Below, piece by piece: positions 9,013 to 18,310 of a DNA stretch of 64,000 bases (the stretch's first letter is position 1; every line of letters begins with the position of its first letter). The DNA lies in assembly GCA_948467675.1 (NCBI GenBank), contig CAOKFI010000004.1:1-64000 (forward strand). The letters are read 5' to 3'. The DNA is from an uncultured Porphyromonadaceae bacterium. Lineage in GTDB: Bacteria > Bacteroidota > Bacteroidia > Bacteroidales > Muribaculaceae. Position numbers and translations under genes: made by a program. The notes below the pieces were generated by a model. The model had not been told where the DNA came from. It searched no databases and worked only from the letters and a program-made list of their open reading frames with translations.

Positions 9013-9684
9013 TCAGAATGCGTAGCCCAGACGGATCAGCACATTCGAAGCAAATGCGTCGGCATCCTTGATGATCGATACGAAACCGCGCTGCCAGGTC
9101 ACGTCGAGATTGAAGCGTTTGTACCAGAGACCGCCGCCCAGAGCGATACCGCCATCAAAACGGTTGTACTCCCAGCCTACCGAATCGTACATGTCGCTGA
9201 TACCTATGCTCTCAGACTCGCCATTATATGTAGCTTTGAGACTTGCGGCATAGTCAACAGAAATAAAACCGCCTAAGTGAGCTGCGATCTTGAAATCGTC
9301 GGTAATATTGTAGCCGTAGCCGAATGTGATGGGAGAGAATCGGATACCGTGACCCATCAGACTCATAGAACTCTTACTGGAATTGGTATCGAAACCAAAG
9401 CCACGCGATGTGAGACCGAGTTCCATGCCCCAGTTCAGACCGAAATTCGAGATCGGTTTCTCAAACGAGATCGCGAAATCATAACCCGCTTTAGTAGTAA
9501 GGCGATCAGAACCTTCACCGTCAGCACCCATCACATTGACGCCAGCGCGGAAAATCCACTGAGTATTGGAGGGAGTTTTCTCACTTATGATGGATACGCT
9601 GCGCGATGATACGATGGTAGACTGTGCAACAGCAGCACCGGCACCCATCAGGGCAATAACAGCAATAGAAAGTAATCTCTTCAT
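9013..9684 (-). CDS. Small outer-membrane beta-barrel protein
   Basis: A 223-residue protein with a clear signal peptide (MKRLLSIAVIALMGAGAAVAQ). The mature part shows alternating beta strands with aromatic girdles, and it ends in the typical barrel terminus VLIRLGYAF with C-terminal Phe. This fits 8- to 10-stranded porin-like barrels (outer membrane protein beta-barrel family). The ATG at 9684 is used because it starts the signal peptide; an upstream ATG would add ten non-signal residues. Role unknown. It lies 60 nt downstream of the 9745 gene on the same strand and ends before a strong hairpin. Confidence 0.8.
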   Translation of the reverse strand: MKRLLSIAVIALMGAGAAVAQSTIVSSRSVSIISEKTPSNTQWIFRAGVNVMGADGEGSDRLTTKAGYDFAISFEKPISNFGLNWGMELGLTSRGFGFDTNSSKSSMSLMGHGIRFSPITFGYGYNITDDFKIAAHLGGFISVDYAASLKATYNGESESIGISDMYDSVGWEYNRFDGGIALGGGLWYKRFNLDVTWQRGFVSIIKDADAFASNVLIRLGYAF

Positions 9685-9744
9685 AACTAATGTTTCAGTA
9701 TTTATTAATTTCATTATTTAATTTAGTCTCTTTCTGTTTTAGCG

Positions 9745-10221
9745 TCACTTGCGGATCGCCGCCTGAATACTCTCGCGCTCGGCTGTGGTCTGGGTTTTCT
9801 CCATACGCATCCACTCGTAATCGTCTTTGGTTGCAGTATGCCAGTTCACAAAATTGGCGGGAAAGCCGACCACTGTGATAGTATATCCGTCGCCTTCGTC
9901 GGTAGATTTAAAGTTGAACATGGGGGCGATGATGACATCGGCATTGGCTTTCTGGCAACTCATAAACAAAGCCCAACTGCGTATATTGTCCAACTGGCCG
10001 CCCATATCTTTCTCAACCTGCTGTATTGTAAGAGGCCATGTGTCAGAAATACGCCCTTGCGGGTGCACCTGAAGCTCCACCGTAAGCGGATTTACATACG
10101 CAGTCGGATTGATACCGACTATACGCGCTTGAGTATCCTGGATCTTGACGGTTGTTTTCTGTGCGTATCCAAAGACCGGAAAAACCGCCAGAATCATAAC
10201 GATAAGCAAAAATTTCTTCAT
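9745..10221 (-). CDS. Small exported protein of unknown function
   Basis: A 158-residue protein with a signal peptide (MKKFLLIVMILAVFPVFGYAQ). The mature part contains two conserved-looking blocks: VYVNPLTVELQVHPQGRIS-like strands near residues 40-60, and NADVIIAPMF...YTITVVGFPANFVNW near residues 95-130. The second resembles small Bacteroidales envelope proteins whose name I cannot give with confidence. No cysteine lipobox is present. It is followed on the same strand by a beta-barrel gene and preceded by a repeat cluster and a Cro/CI regulator, which suggests regulated expression. Confidence 0.7.
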   Translation of the reverse strand: MKKFLLIVMILAVFPVFGYAQKTTVKIQDTQARIVGINPTAYVNPLTVELQVHPQGRISDTWPLTIQQVEKDMGGQLDNIRSWALFMSCQKANADVIIAPMFNFKSTDEGDGYTITVVGFPANFVNWHTATKDDYEWMRMEKTQTTAERESIQAAIRK

Positions 10222-10283
10222 ATTTATAATGATTGGTTAATAGTAATGCAAATATGGCCACATTGCGCCTTTCATGATAGCAA

Positions 10284-10325
10284 TCCGAGTCCGACATTCC
10301 GACACGGACGTCGGAGATTCCGACA
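10284..10325. promoter_or_regulatory. Cluster of TCCGA(CA) repeats upstream of the 9745 gene; possible operator
   Basis: Within 42 bp the motif TCCGA occurs at 10284 and as TCCGACA at 10290, 10298 and 10319, with an inverted copy at 10311 (TCGGA). The pair TCCGAC/GTCGGA at 10298-10303/10310-10315 can also form a small hairpin. The cluster lies between the end of the HTH regulator gene and the start of the exported-protein gene on the same strand, about 60-100 nt before that start. It may be an operator array or a weak terminator. Confidence 0.45.
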
Positions 10326-10335
10326 CGCAGCCGCC

Positions 10336-10656
10336 TTATTTTTTATGGTGTATGCGTATCACTATTTCCGTTATGCCATCAAGGCTTTCGGCTTCTATGT
10401 CGATAGGCAAGCGATGCTGTTGCGAATCGTCGTCACCGTGGTCTTCCGCATCTGCCAGATACACGTTTCTGATGAAATCGTAGTCCAGAACCTTGGATAT
10501 CAGCAGCAACCTGTTTATGTCGATACTCTGACAGCCGAACAGATAGTACAACGACTGACGCTCGCAATTTATCCTGCGGGCAAATTCAGTATAAGTCATT
10601 CCGCTCGCATCGAGCCGGCGCCGTATGAGATTGCCTATATGTATGGATTTAGCCAT
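10336..10656 (-). CDS. Cro/CI-type helix-turn-helix transcriptional regulator
   Basis: A 106-residue DNA-binding protein. The N-terminal half is an HTH of the XRE/Cro family: GNLIRRRLDASGMTYTEFARRINCERQSLYYLFGCQSIDINRLLLISKVLDYDF. The C-terminal part is acidic (AEDHGDDDSQQ) and ends in a short beta strand. The ATG at 10656 gives the compact MAKSIHIG start seen in such proteins. An in-frame ATG pair at 10722/10719 also lies inside the predicted transcript and would add about 22 residues, so the start is not certain. Repeats that could be its operator lie immediately downstream. Confidence 0.82.
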   Translation of the reverse strand: MAKSIHIGNLIRRRLDASGMTYTEFARRINCERQSLYYLFGCQSIDINRLLLISKVLDYDFIRNVYLADAEDHGDDDSQQHRLPIDIEAESLDGITEIVIRIHHKK

Positions 10657-10738
10657 TGTCAGAAAAAGCAGACCCGGATTAACGATATGCCATAAATATA
10701 CCGCGTCAGGCTCCGGCATCACCCTCGGCGGAGATATA

Positions 10739-10770
10739 CAAATTTACATGGTTTCACACCCAGCCTGCAA
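10739..10770 (-). promoter_or_regulatory. Bacteroidetes promoter of the HTH regulator
   Basis: On the minus strand TTG (10768-10770) is followed after 21 nt by TAAATTTG (10739-10746), close to the TTG-N19/20-TAnnTTTG consensus. Transcription would begin near 10732, leaving a leader of about 75 nt to the ATG at 10656. Confidence 0.65.
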
Positions 10771-10989
10771 ATCTGCTGAGCACAGAATCCGACTGCTTGT
10801 GCGCTGTTTGAGCCGCCTCATTCCATAGCCGGGTATACATCGCTCCCAAAGGCGACTCACATACATAAAAACACGATCTCACACCCATATCACGCCACAT
10901 AAAAAGCGCTGTAGCAGTATCGACACATATTCTTTACATTTCAGCATACAGATAGCGGCAAAAGTGCTCACCTTGTTACAAAATTTTCG

Positions 10990-10997
10990 TACCTTTG
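10990..10997 (+). promoter_or_regulatory. -7 box of pyrG
   Basis: TACCTTTG matches TAnnTTTG and lies 21 nt before the GTG start at 11019. The nearest TTG (10973-10975) is only 14 nt upstream, so the -33 element is poor. Confidence 0.6.
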
Positions 10998-11018
10998 CAT
11001 TTTATCAGTTCAACAACA

Positions 11019-12638
11019 GTGGAGACTAAGTACATTTTCGTTACAGGCGGCGTTGTTTCGTCGTTAGGCAAAGGAATCATATCATCATCGCTTGCATGCC
11101 TTCTGAAGGCCCGCGGATTCCGTGTCACCATCCAGAAGTTCGACCCGTACATCAACATCGATCCGGGCACCCTCAATCCATACGAACACGGAGAGTGCTA
11201 CGTGACCGCCGACGGCACTGAAGCCGATCTCGATCTGGGACATTACGAACGGTTCACAAACGTACCGACCACTCACGCCAACAACGTGACTACAGGGCGT
11301 ATCTATCAGAGCGTCATCAACAAAGAACGCCGCGGCGACTACCTCGGCAAAACCGTACAGATAGTACCCCATATCACCGACGAGATCAAACGCAACGTCA
11401 AATATCTCGGCAACACAGGTGACTACGACTTCGTGATCACCGAAATCGGCGGTACGGTAGGCGATATCGAATCGCTGCCATTTCTCGAGAGCGTACGACA
11501 ATTGCGGTGGGATCTCGGCCAGAACGCTTGCTGCGTGCACCTGACATACGTCCCCTATATAGCTGCCGCAAAAGAGCTGAAAACGAAACCGACCCAGCAC
11601 TCGGTGAAGCAGCTGCAGGAACTTGGCATACAGCCCGATGTGCTGATACTGCGCACCGAAAAAGAGATTCCGGCCGAAATGCGCCGCAAGATAGCGCAGT
11701 TCTGCAATGTAGCGCCCGAAGCCGTGATCCAGTCGGCCGATGTCCCGACCATCTACGAAGTGCCTGTCAGAATGCACGAGCAGCATCTCGACGAAATCAT
11801 CATGCGCAAGACAGGAGTTGAAATCAGCGGAGACCCGCACATGGATCCCTGGATGCACTTCCTCAGCAAGATGAAATCAGCCCGTGAGACCGTAAAGATA
11901 GGTCTCGTAGGCAAATATGTAGAACTTCAGGACGCCTACAAATCTATCAACGAAGCCCTTTTCCAGGCAGCCACATACAATGACCGCAAACTGGATCTGC
12001 GCTACATACATTCCGAAAAGCTCTACGACAGCAACGCCGACGAGAAACTCGGAGACCTTGACGGTGTAATCATAGCGCCCGGATTCGGCCAGCGCGGCAT
12101 CGAAGGGAAGTTCGTCGCACTCAAATGGTGCCGTGAGCACGATGTACCCACATTCGGTATCTGCCTCGGCATGCAGTGCATGGTCATAGAATTCGCACGC
12201 AACGTACTCGGCCTGACAGATGCCAACTCGACCGAAATGGATCCGTCGACTCCCGACAAAGTAATCGACCTCATGGAGGAACAGAAAAGCATATCCAACA
12301 TGGGAGGCACCATGCGTCTCGGAGCCTACGAATGCAGACTCGCCGACGGTTCGCGGGCGGCCGAAGCCTACGGCAAGACCGATATCAGCGAACGCCACCG
12401 CCACCGCTTCGAGCTCAACAACGATTACTGCGAGCGCCTCGAAGCCGCCGGGATGAAATGCGTGGGCCGCAATCCGTCGACAGGACTCGTCGAGGTAGTG
12501 GAGCTGCCGGATCACCGCTGGTTCATCGGCACACAGTACCATCCCGAATACTCCAGTACGGTACTGAGTCCGAGCCCTCTGTTTATCGACTTCGTAAAAG
12601 CCGCCATAAGCTACAGCGAAGACCGTTCTGAAAAATAA
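11019..12638 (+). CDS. pyrG: CTP synthase
   Basis: A 539-residue cytoplasmic enzyme making CTP from UTP with ATP and glutamine. The N-terminal synthetase domain (about 1-270) starts ETKYIFVTGGVVSSLGKG, with the P-loop-like SSLGKGI segment and the conserved DPYINIDPGTLNPYEHGE block. The C-terminal class I glutaminase domain carries the nucleophile elbow FGICLGMQC and the His/Glu pair in QYHPEY. A GTG at 11019 is taken as start because it directly precedes the conserved ETKYIF; the frame is open for eight more codons, but these begin inside the promoter. It is followed by yidC and purM on the same strand. Confidence 0.96.
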   Translation: METKYIFVTGGVVSSLGKGIISSSLACLLKARGFRVTIQKFDPYINIDPGTLNPYEHGECYVTADGTEADLDLGHYERFTNVPTTHANNVTTGRIYQSVINKERRGDYLGKTVQIVPHITDEIKRNVKYLGNTGDYDFVITEIGGTVGDIESLPFLESVRQLRWDLGQNACCVHLTYVPYIAAAKELKTKPTQHSVKQLQELGIQPDVLILRTEKEIPAEMRRKIAQFCNVAPEAVIQSADVPTIYEVPVRMHEQHLDEIIMRKTGVEISGDPHMDPWMHFLSKMKSARETVKIGLVGKYVELQDAYKSINEALFQAATYNDRKLDLRYIHSEKLYDSNADEKLGDLDGVIIAPGFGQRGIEGKFVALKWCREHDVPTFGICLGMQCMVIEFARNVLGLTDANSTEMDPSTPDKVIDLMEEQKSISNMGGTMRLGAYECRLADGSRAAEAYGKTDISERHRHRFELNNDYCERLEAAGMKCVGRNPSTGLVEVVELPDHRWFIGTQYHPEYSSTVLSPSPLFIDFVKAAISYSEDRSEK

Positions 12639-12680
12639 ATATCCGATATAAACGCCAGTCATAATCTCATAACTTAGCGA

Positions 12681-14792
12681 ATGGACAAAAACACCCTACT
12701 CGGCCTGCTTCTGATGGGCGCCGTAATATTCGGCTTCGTATACCTGAACCAACCCTCAGCCGAAGAGATCGAACGGCAACGCCAGGAACGCCTTGCCGCC
12801 GAAGCCGAACAAACATCCGCCGAAGCCATCCAGGCTCTGGCATTCGACACAATTTCGGACGCCGACGCCGATATGCTCCGTACCGGACTCTCCATGTACG
12901 GCAAAGCAGATACCGCATCCGTACCGGCTACATATTCGTATACCGCACCTGACATCGCACTGACCATGCGCGGCGATTCCGTGTCAGGAATGATCGACAC
13001 GCCTTACGGACCGATATCGGCAGGAAAGGTCATATCCAACGACACAGCAGGCCTCGACCGCGCGGCGGTAAGCGCCGCATCGCAGGCAATAAAGCGTGTT
13101 ATCAACGACTTCGGACGCTACAAGAATTTCGCCCGCCACCTCAACGGAGAAAACAGCACGACCCGTCTCGAAAACGATGTGCTCGCACTCGAAATCTCGT
13201 CGAAAGGCGGCCAGATATCGCGTGCCGAACTCAAAGACTACGACTGCTACCTCAACCGCGACACAACATCCGTGCTCCTATGGGATGAAACGACCAGCAA
13301 CTACAGTTTCACCCTCAAATCAGCAAGCCAGCGTTTCGAGACACGCGACTTTTTCTTCACTCCCGTACAGGAAAACGACTCCACGCTCCTCATGAAGCTC
13401 GACCTCGGCGCAGGATGCTGGTGGGGCATACGCTACTCTCTCTCAACGGAAAGCTATGCCGTTCGCATGGACGTGGTACAGAATGGGATGGCCGCAGCCG
13501 GAGTGATACCTCCGAGTGTATCGACCATGGAACTCAGCTGGCACCAGAAAATGCGCCGCAACGAGGAAGGCCGCATGTTCGAGGAACGCAACTCAGCCAT
13601 CTACTACAAACTTGCAGGATCGGACGTGGAGGATCTGTCGCCGAACTCCGACGCCGCAAAAGAAGTCAACAACGGCATCAAATGGATCGGTTTCAAAAAC
13701 CAGTTCTTCTCATCGGTACTCATAGCCGACGGCAAGTTCAACAACGGCAATTTCATATCGACCGATCTGTCGAAAGATCCCGACTACCTGAAAGATATGA
13801 CAGCCACCACCCAGGTGGACTATTCATCGGCACGCGACAGTGTGGCTGGCTTCAACTTCTACCTCGGCCCGAACCTGTATCCGCTGCTGCGCCAGATGGA
13901 CAAGAGCCTCTCGCCCGACGAGGATCTGGAGATGACACGTCTCATTCCGCTCGGATGGTCACTGTTCCGCTGGATCAACACCATAATCGTCATCCCGGTG
14001 TTCACATTCCTCGGCAAATATTTCACCAACTACGGCGTGATCATACTGCTGCTCACCATCTTCATCAAGATCATACTCTTCCCGTTCACCTACAAAAGCT
14101 ACATGTCGCAGGCCAAGATGCGTGTGCTTGCACCCGAGATCAAGGAGATCAACGACAAGTATCCGGGCAAGGAAAACGCAATGGTACGCCAGCAGAAGAC
14201 AATGGCTCTGTACAGCAAGGCCGGCGCCAGCCCGTTCTCAGGCTGTCTGCCCATGCTTCTGCAGCTGCCCATACTTGTGGCTATGTTCTCCTTCTTCCCC
14301 TCCTGCATAGAGCTCCGCGGCGAACCGTTCCTGTGGGCACACGACCTGTCGGCACCCGACGCGATATTCTCATGGGATGTCAACATTCCGCTGATATCAA
14401 GCACATTCGGCAACCATATAAGTCTGTTCTGTCTCCTCATGACAGTGACAAATATCCTCTACACACGCATCAACATGCAGAACCAGCCATCGTCGGCCAC
14501 CATGCCGGGCATGAAAGCCATGATGTATCTGATGCCGCTGATATTCCTGTTTTGGTTCAACAACTATGCCTCAGGCCTCAGCTATTACTACTTCCTGTCG
14601 CTGCTCATCACTATAGCCCAGACATACGCATTCCGCCACTTTGTCGACGAGAAAAAGGTTCGTGCCGCCATGCTCGAGAACGCCAAGAAGCCACGCAAGA
14701 AAAGCGGATTCATGGCACGTCTCGAAGAAGCACAGCGCCAGCAGCAGGCCATGCTCCGCGAACAGCAGAAAAAGCAGGGCAAACGCCGCTGA
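12681..14792 (+). CDS. yidC: Membrane protein insertase YidC
   Basis: A 703-residue inner-membrane insertase. The N-terminal transmembrane helix (residues 5-22, TLLGLLLMGAVIFGFVYL) is followed by a large periplasmic beta-sandwich domain (about 60-430). The conserved membrane core then shows FTNYGVIILLLTIFIKIILFPFTYKSYMSQAKM, KAGASPFSGCLPMLLQLPILVAMFSFFPSCIELRG and a final pair of helices, with a basic Gln/Lys-rich tail. The conserved Arg found in the YidC groove would lie in the region of the second core helix; I did not map it. The protein assists SecYEG-dependent and independent insertion. It lies 42 nt after pyrG. Confidence 0.95.
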   Translation: MDKNTLLGLLLMGAVIFGFVYLNQPSAEEIERQRQERLAAEAEQTSAEAIQALAFDTISDADADMLRTGLSMYGKADTASVPATYSYTAPDIALTMRGDSVSGMIDTPYGPISAGKVISNDTAGLDRAAVSAASQAIKRVINDFGRYKNFARHLNGENSTTRLENDVLALEISSKGGQISRAELKDYDCYLNRDTTSVLLWDETTSNYSFTLKSASQRFETRDFFFTPVQENDSTLLMKLDLGAGCWWGIRYSLSTESYAVRMDVVQNGMAAAGVIPPSVSTMELSWHQKMRRNEEGRMFEERNSAIYYKLAGSDVEDLSPNSDAAKEVNNGIKWIGFKNQFFSSVLIADGKFNNGNFISTDLSKDPDYLKDMTATTQVDYSSARDSVAGFNFYLGPNLYPLLRQMDKSLSPDEDLEMTRLIPLGWSLFRWINTIIVIPVFTFLGKYFTNYGVIILLLTIFIKIILFPFTYKSYMSQAKMRVLAPEIKEINDKYPGKENAMVRQQKTMALYSKAGASPFSGCLPMLLQLPILVAMFSFFPSCIELRGEPFLWAHDLSAPDAIFSWDVNIPLISSTFGNHISLFCLLMTVTNILYTRINMQNQPSSATMPGMKAMMYLMPLIFLFWFNNYASGLSYYYFLSLLITIAQTYAFRHFVDEKKVRAAMLENAKKPRKKSGFMARLEEAQRQQQAMLREQQKKQGKRR

Positions 14793-14845
14793 TCGAGATG
14801 TAAAAACCATTATAATATTCCAGCAACATCAAAAACGGAACTCCA

Positions 14846-16009
14846 ATGAGCGACAAACGATATAATCTGCGCGGTGTGTCTGCTTCCAAAGAAGACGTAC
14901 ACAACGCCATCAAGAATGTTGACAAAGGCATATTCCCCAAAGCATTCTGTAAAATAATTCCCGACATTCTGGCCGGAGATCCAGAATACTGCAATATCAT
15001 GCACGCCGACGGCGCAGGCACCAAGTCATCGCTTGCCTACATCTACTGGAAAGAAACCGGCGATCTGAGCGTATGGAAAGGCATTGCACAGGACGCCCTT
15101 ATCATGAACCTCGACGACCTGCTTTGTGTCGGCGCAACATCAGGCATACTCGTTTCGTCGACCATAGGACGCAACAAGCATCTGATCCCCGGCGAAGTCA
15201 TAGCAGCCATCATAAACGGGACCGAAGAACTGCTGGCAGAACTCCGCGAACAGGGAATTGACATATACAGCACAGGCGGAGAGACTGCCGACGTGGGCGA
15301 CCTCGTACGCACCATCATCGTCGACTCTACCGTGACATGCCGCATGCGGCGTGCCGACGTGATCGACAACGGACGCATCCAGGCCGGCGACGTGATAGTA
15401 GGACTCGCATCATACGGAAAAGCCACATACGAAAAAGAATACAACGGCGGCATGGGAAGCAACGGGCTTACATCGGCACGCCACGATGTGTTCGCATCGT
15501 ATCTGGCCGAACGCTATCCTGAAAGTTTCGACCACGCTACTCCTGCCGAACTCGTCTACTCCGGATCGGTACAGATCACCGGCGAAGGCGCGGAAGGTCT
15601 CGATGCCGGCAAACTCGTGCTGTCGCCCACACGCACATACGCCCCTGTGGTCAAACGGCTGCTCGACGAGCTACGCCCCGACATACACGGCATGGTCCAC
15701 TGCTCGGGCGGAGCACAGACCAAGATACTACACTTCATCGACAATCTCCATGTGGTCAAAGACAATCTGTTCCCTGTGCCACCGCTGTTCGAGATGATAC
15801 AGCGAGAAAGCGGCACTGACTGGGAGGAGATGTACAAAGTATTCAACATGGGACACCGTCTGGAAGTATACATCGCTCCTGAACACGCCGAAAAAGTCAT
15901 TGCTACAGCCACGTCGTTCGGAATCGATGCCCGCATTGTAGGACGCGTCGAGGCCTCCGAATCAAAACGCCTCACGATAGTATCGCCCTACGGTACGTTC
16001 GAATATTGA
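14846..16009 (+). CDS. purM: Phosphoribosylformylglycinamidine cyclo-ligase (AIR synthase)
   Basis: A 387-residue PurM family enzyme catalysing the ATP-dependent ring closure of FGAM to AIR in purine synthesis. Conserved segments include MHADGAGTKSSLAY, QDALIMNLDDLLCVGA, YSTGGETADVGDLVRT, GLASYGKATYEKEYNGGMGSNGLTSARH and the C-terminal MVHCSGGAQTK...FNMGHRLEVY. It is longer than the E. coli enzyme and diverges in the middle, as Bacteroidetes PurM-type proteins do. The start ATG at 14846 lies 53 nt after yidC. A stable hairpin follows the stop. Confidence 0.9.
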   Translation: MSDKRYNLRGVSASKEDVHNAIKNVDKGIFPKAFCKIIPDILAGDPEYCNIMHADGAGTKSSLAYIYWKETGDLSVWKGIAQDALIMNLDDLLCVGATSGILVSSTIGRNKHLIPGEVIAAIINGTEELLAELREQGIDIYSTGGETADVGDLVRTIIVDSTVTCRMRRADVIDNGRIQAGDVIVGLASYGKATYEKEYNGGMGSNGLTSARHDVFASYLAERYPESFDHATPAELVYSGSVQITGEGAEGLDAGKLVLSPTRTYAPVVKRLLDELRPDIHGMVHCSGGAQTKILHFIDNLHVVKDNLFPVPPLFEMIQRESGTDWEEMYKVFNMGHRLEVYIAPEHAEKVIATATSFGIDARIVGRVEASESKRLTIVSPYGTFEY

Positions 16010-16014
16010 TTCCA

Positions 16015-16053
16015 TTCCGGGAAATGCCGTGATTTATATGGCACTTCCCGGAA
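16015..16053. terminator. Hairpin after purM
   Basis: TTCCGGGAA-TGCC (16015-16028) pairs with GGCA-TTCCCGGAA (16040-16053), interrupted by one A/C mismatch. The stem is strong, but no T-tract follows, so it may be a terminator, an mRNA 3' stabiliser or both. Confidence 0.55.
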
Positions 16054-16119
16054 CAATTGAGTATTAAAATTGTATATAACATATATACTCACGTTAATCT
16101 CAAGTAACCGGATCATATT

Positions 16120-17496
16120 TTGAAACACGCTTTGCCTATCGCAGTGTCGTTAGCGGCACTCGCACTCACTACCTCATACGGTTGCCATAACAGCCACAGT
16201 TCGATGGCGGCAAACGACGGCCATAGACTTCCGGACACGCTTAAAGTCGGGACGCTGTATTCTCCCGTATCGTTTTTCATATACCGCGGCGACTCGCTGG
16301 GATATGACTACGATCTGGTAAAACAGCTCGCCGCCGACAGAGGAATGGTCATAGACCTGAAAGTGGCGCCGTCAATGAACCGCATGATCGAGATGCTCGA
16401 TTCAGGCCTTATAGATCTGGCAGCATACAATGTGCCGATCACAGCCGAATACAAAAGCCGCGTGGTGCCATGCGGCTACGAGACCATCACATCGCAGGTT
16501 CTCGTACAGCCTAAAAACGCTGCCATTACCGACGTGGCCGAACTCGTCGGCAAGGATGTATATGTGATGCAGGACTCCAAGTATCAGCACCGCATGGCCA
16601 ATCTCGACGACGAGATCGGCGGAGGCATCAACATAATCCCCGTCAGTCAGGACACGATCATAGCCGAAGACCTTATCGATATGGTCTCTACCGGAAAGAT
16701 CCCTATGACAGTAGTCGACAGCGATATAGCGGCTATCAACTCCACATATTACAACAACCTCGACATATCGGTGCCTGTCAGCTTCGAGCAACGGTCGGCA
16801 TGGGGCGTCGCCCCCGGCATGAAATGGCTTGCCGATTCGATCGACACATGGATGGAGGAGACAGCACCCAAAGAGGCTCAGAAAGAGTTGCTGAAACGAT
16901 ACTTCCAGCTCAGCAAAATCGAGGGGACACCATTCAGTATCGATTTCAGTTCCGGAAAGATATCGAAATACGACGACATATTCCGACGCTATGCCCCGAC
17001 AATAGACTGGGACTGGCGGATGCTCGCCGCCCAGGCATACACCGAAAGCAAATTCAACCCGCGCGCACGGTCATGGGTCGGGGCCTCCGGCCTGATGCAG
17101 ATCATGCCCAGAACAGCACGTGCCTACGGTCTGCGGCGCAACAAGGTGTATGATCCGGAGTCGAGCGTAAGGACAGCCGTCAAGCTCATATCCGATCTCG
17201 ACGGCATGCTGACCGATTACGTGCCAAACTCCGAAGAACGCAAGAAATTCGTCATGGCCGCCTACAACGGCGGTATAGGCCATGTCTACGATGCGATACG
17301 ACTTGCCGAAAAACATGGCAAAGACCCGCAGGTATGGGACAATAATGTGGCCGAAGCGGCGCTAATGTTGGCCAATCCGGCATATTATAATGATCCGGTA
17401 GTCAAATACGGATATCTTCGCGGACGAGAGACCTACAACTATGTAGATCGTATAATGAAGTTCTATAACACTGGCAAAGCGGCCATTCCTGCATAA
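16120..17496 (+). CDS. mltF: Membrane-bound lytic murein transglycosylase F-like protein
   Basis: A 458-residue exported protein with an N-terminal periplasmic solute-binding-like domain (about 40-275, LKVGTLYSPVSFFIYRGDSLGYDYDLVKQLA) and a C-terminal lytic transglycosylase domain (about 290-440). The catalytic glutamate is E309 in AQAYTESKFNPRA, followed by the GASGLMQIMPRTA and AAYNGGIGHV motifs. This domain order is that of MltF, which cleaves peptidoglycan at the cell envelope. A TTG at 16120 is taken as start because the upstream in-frame TAA is at 16105 and the next ATG would remove the signal sequence. The sequence TTSYGC (Cys22) is a possible, imperfect lipobox. Confidence 0.88.
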   Translation: MKHALPIAVSLAALALTTSYGCHNSHSSMAANDGHRLPDTLKVGTLYSPVSFFIYRGDSLGYDYDLVKQLAADRGMVIDLKVAPSMNRMIEMLDSGLIDLAAYNVPITAEYKSRVVPCGYETITSQVLVQPKNAAITDVAELVGKDVYVMQDSKYQHRMANLDDEIGGGINIIPVSQDTIIAEDLIDMVSTGKIPMTVVDSDIAAINSTYYNNLDISVPVSFEQRSAWGVAPGMKWLADSIDTWMEETAPKEAQKELLKRYFQLSKIEGTPFSIDFSSGKISKYDDIFRRYAPTIDWDWRMLAAQAYTESKFNPRARSWVGASGLMQIMPRTARAYGLRRNKVYDPESSVRTAVKLISDLDGMLTDYVPNSEERKKFVMAAYNGGIGHVYDAIRLAEKHGKDPQVWDNNVAEAALMLANPAYYNDPVVKYGYLRGRETYNYVDRIMKFYNTGKAAIPA

Positions 17497-17554
17497 TCAG
17501 AAAAAACGTTTCAATAACAGTCATAACCCCAAAACAATAAAAAACAATACAAGT

Positions 17555-18106
17555 ATGAAAAGAACCTATCTTACCGTCGCGGTAGCCATCACGCTTGCAG
17601 CATCACTCGGCCTGTCCTCTTGCATAGGCAGTTTCGCACTAACCAACAAGCTGTTGTCATGGAACAACACAATAGGCAACAAGTTTGTCAATGAGTTGGT
17701 ATTCGTGGCATTCTGCATCCTCCCGGTATATGAAGTCTCGGCCGTGGCCGATCTGCTTGTAATCAACAGCATCGAGTTCTGGAGCGGATCCAACCCCGTA
17801 GCTTGCGGCACCAAAGTGATCGACGGTAACGACGGACGCTATCTTGTGGAATGCGATACCAAAGGCTATACAATCACAAGCGAGAATGACGGATCGACCG
17901 TACGCCTCGATTTCGATGCAGAGGATCAGGCCTGGAGCATACAGCTCCCCGACGGAACAGCATATCCGTTCCTCACATTCGTAGACGACAGCCATGTAAA
18001 GGTACCGGGTGTCAACCCCGGCGAATATTCAGTGGTAGAACTCTCTGAAACCGGCGTACTTGCATATCAGCAGACAGCAAACGCCATGCTTTTCGCACAG
18101 CGCTGA
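17555..18106 (+). CDS. DUF3332 family lipoprotein
   Basis: A 183-residue predicted lipoprotein. The signal region ends LGLSSC, with Cys23 the likely lipidation site. The following block SFALTNKLLSWNNTIGNKFVNELVFVAFCILPVYEVSAVADLLVINSIEFWSGSNPV is characteristic of DUF3332, with a second hydrophobic stretch (about residues 50-72) that may re-enter the membrane. Function is unknown. It lies 58 nt after mltF and is followed by a textbook terminator. Confidence 0.85.
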   Translation: MKRTYLTVAVAITLAASLGLSSCIGSFALTNKLLSWNNTIGNKFVNELVFVAFCILPVYEVSAVADLLVINSIEFWSGSNPVACGTKVIDGNDGRYLVECDTKGYTITSENDGSTVRLDFDAEDQAWSIQLPDGTAYPFLTFVDDSHVKVPGVNPGEYSVVELSETGVLAYQQTANAMLFAQR

Positions 18107-18136
18107 GAAGTCAGGCTACATACATGATATCCTATA

Positions 18137-18174
18137 CCCCGGCAGTTTTTTCCATAGCTGCCGGGGCTTTTTTG
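18137..18174 (+). terminator. Rho-independent terminator after the DUF3332 gene
   Basis: CCCCGGCAG (18137-18145) pairs perfectly with CTGCCGGGG (18158-18166), followed by CTTTTTTTG. The stem and T-run are both strong. Confidence 0.88.
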
Positions 18175-18310
18175 TTAAAATCGCAATCCATAGGGAAATT
18201 CAGGGCATCCCTTTGCAGAGACAGAAAGCGACACACAATATAGATAGTATCATGAATTACACAGCACTGCCCAACCGCTCCTGGCGCCTCGACATCATAT
18301 GCCGCGATCT

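Larger units (their letters stand above)
10657..11018. other. Divergent intergenic region between the HTH regulator and pyrG
   Basis: 362 bp without a convincing gene. It holds the promoter of the regulator on the minus strand (10739-10770) and the -7 box of pyrG on the plus strand (10990-10997). The middle part (about 10780-10970) shows nothing I can name. Confidence 0.7.

Noticed and set aside
13415..14803. 462-codon overlapping frame inside yidC
   Set aside because: It is a shifted frame of yidC with Arg/His/Gln-rich translation and no motif.
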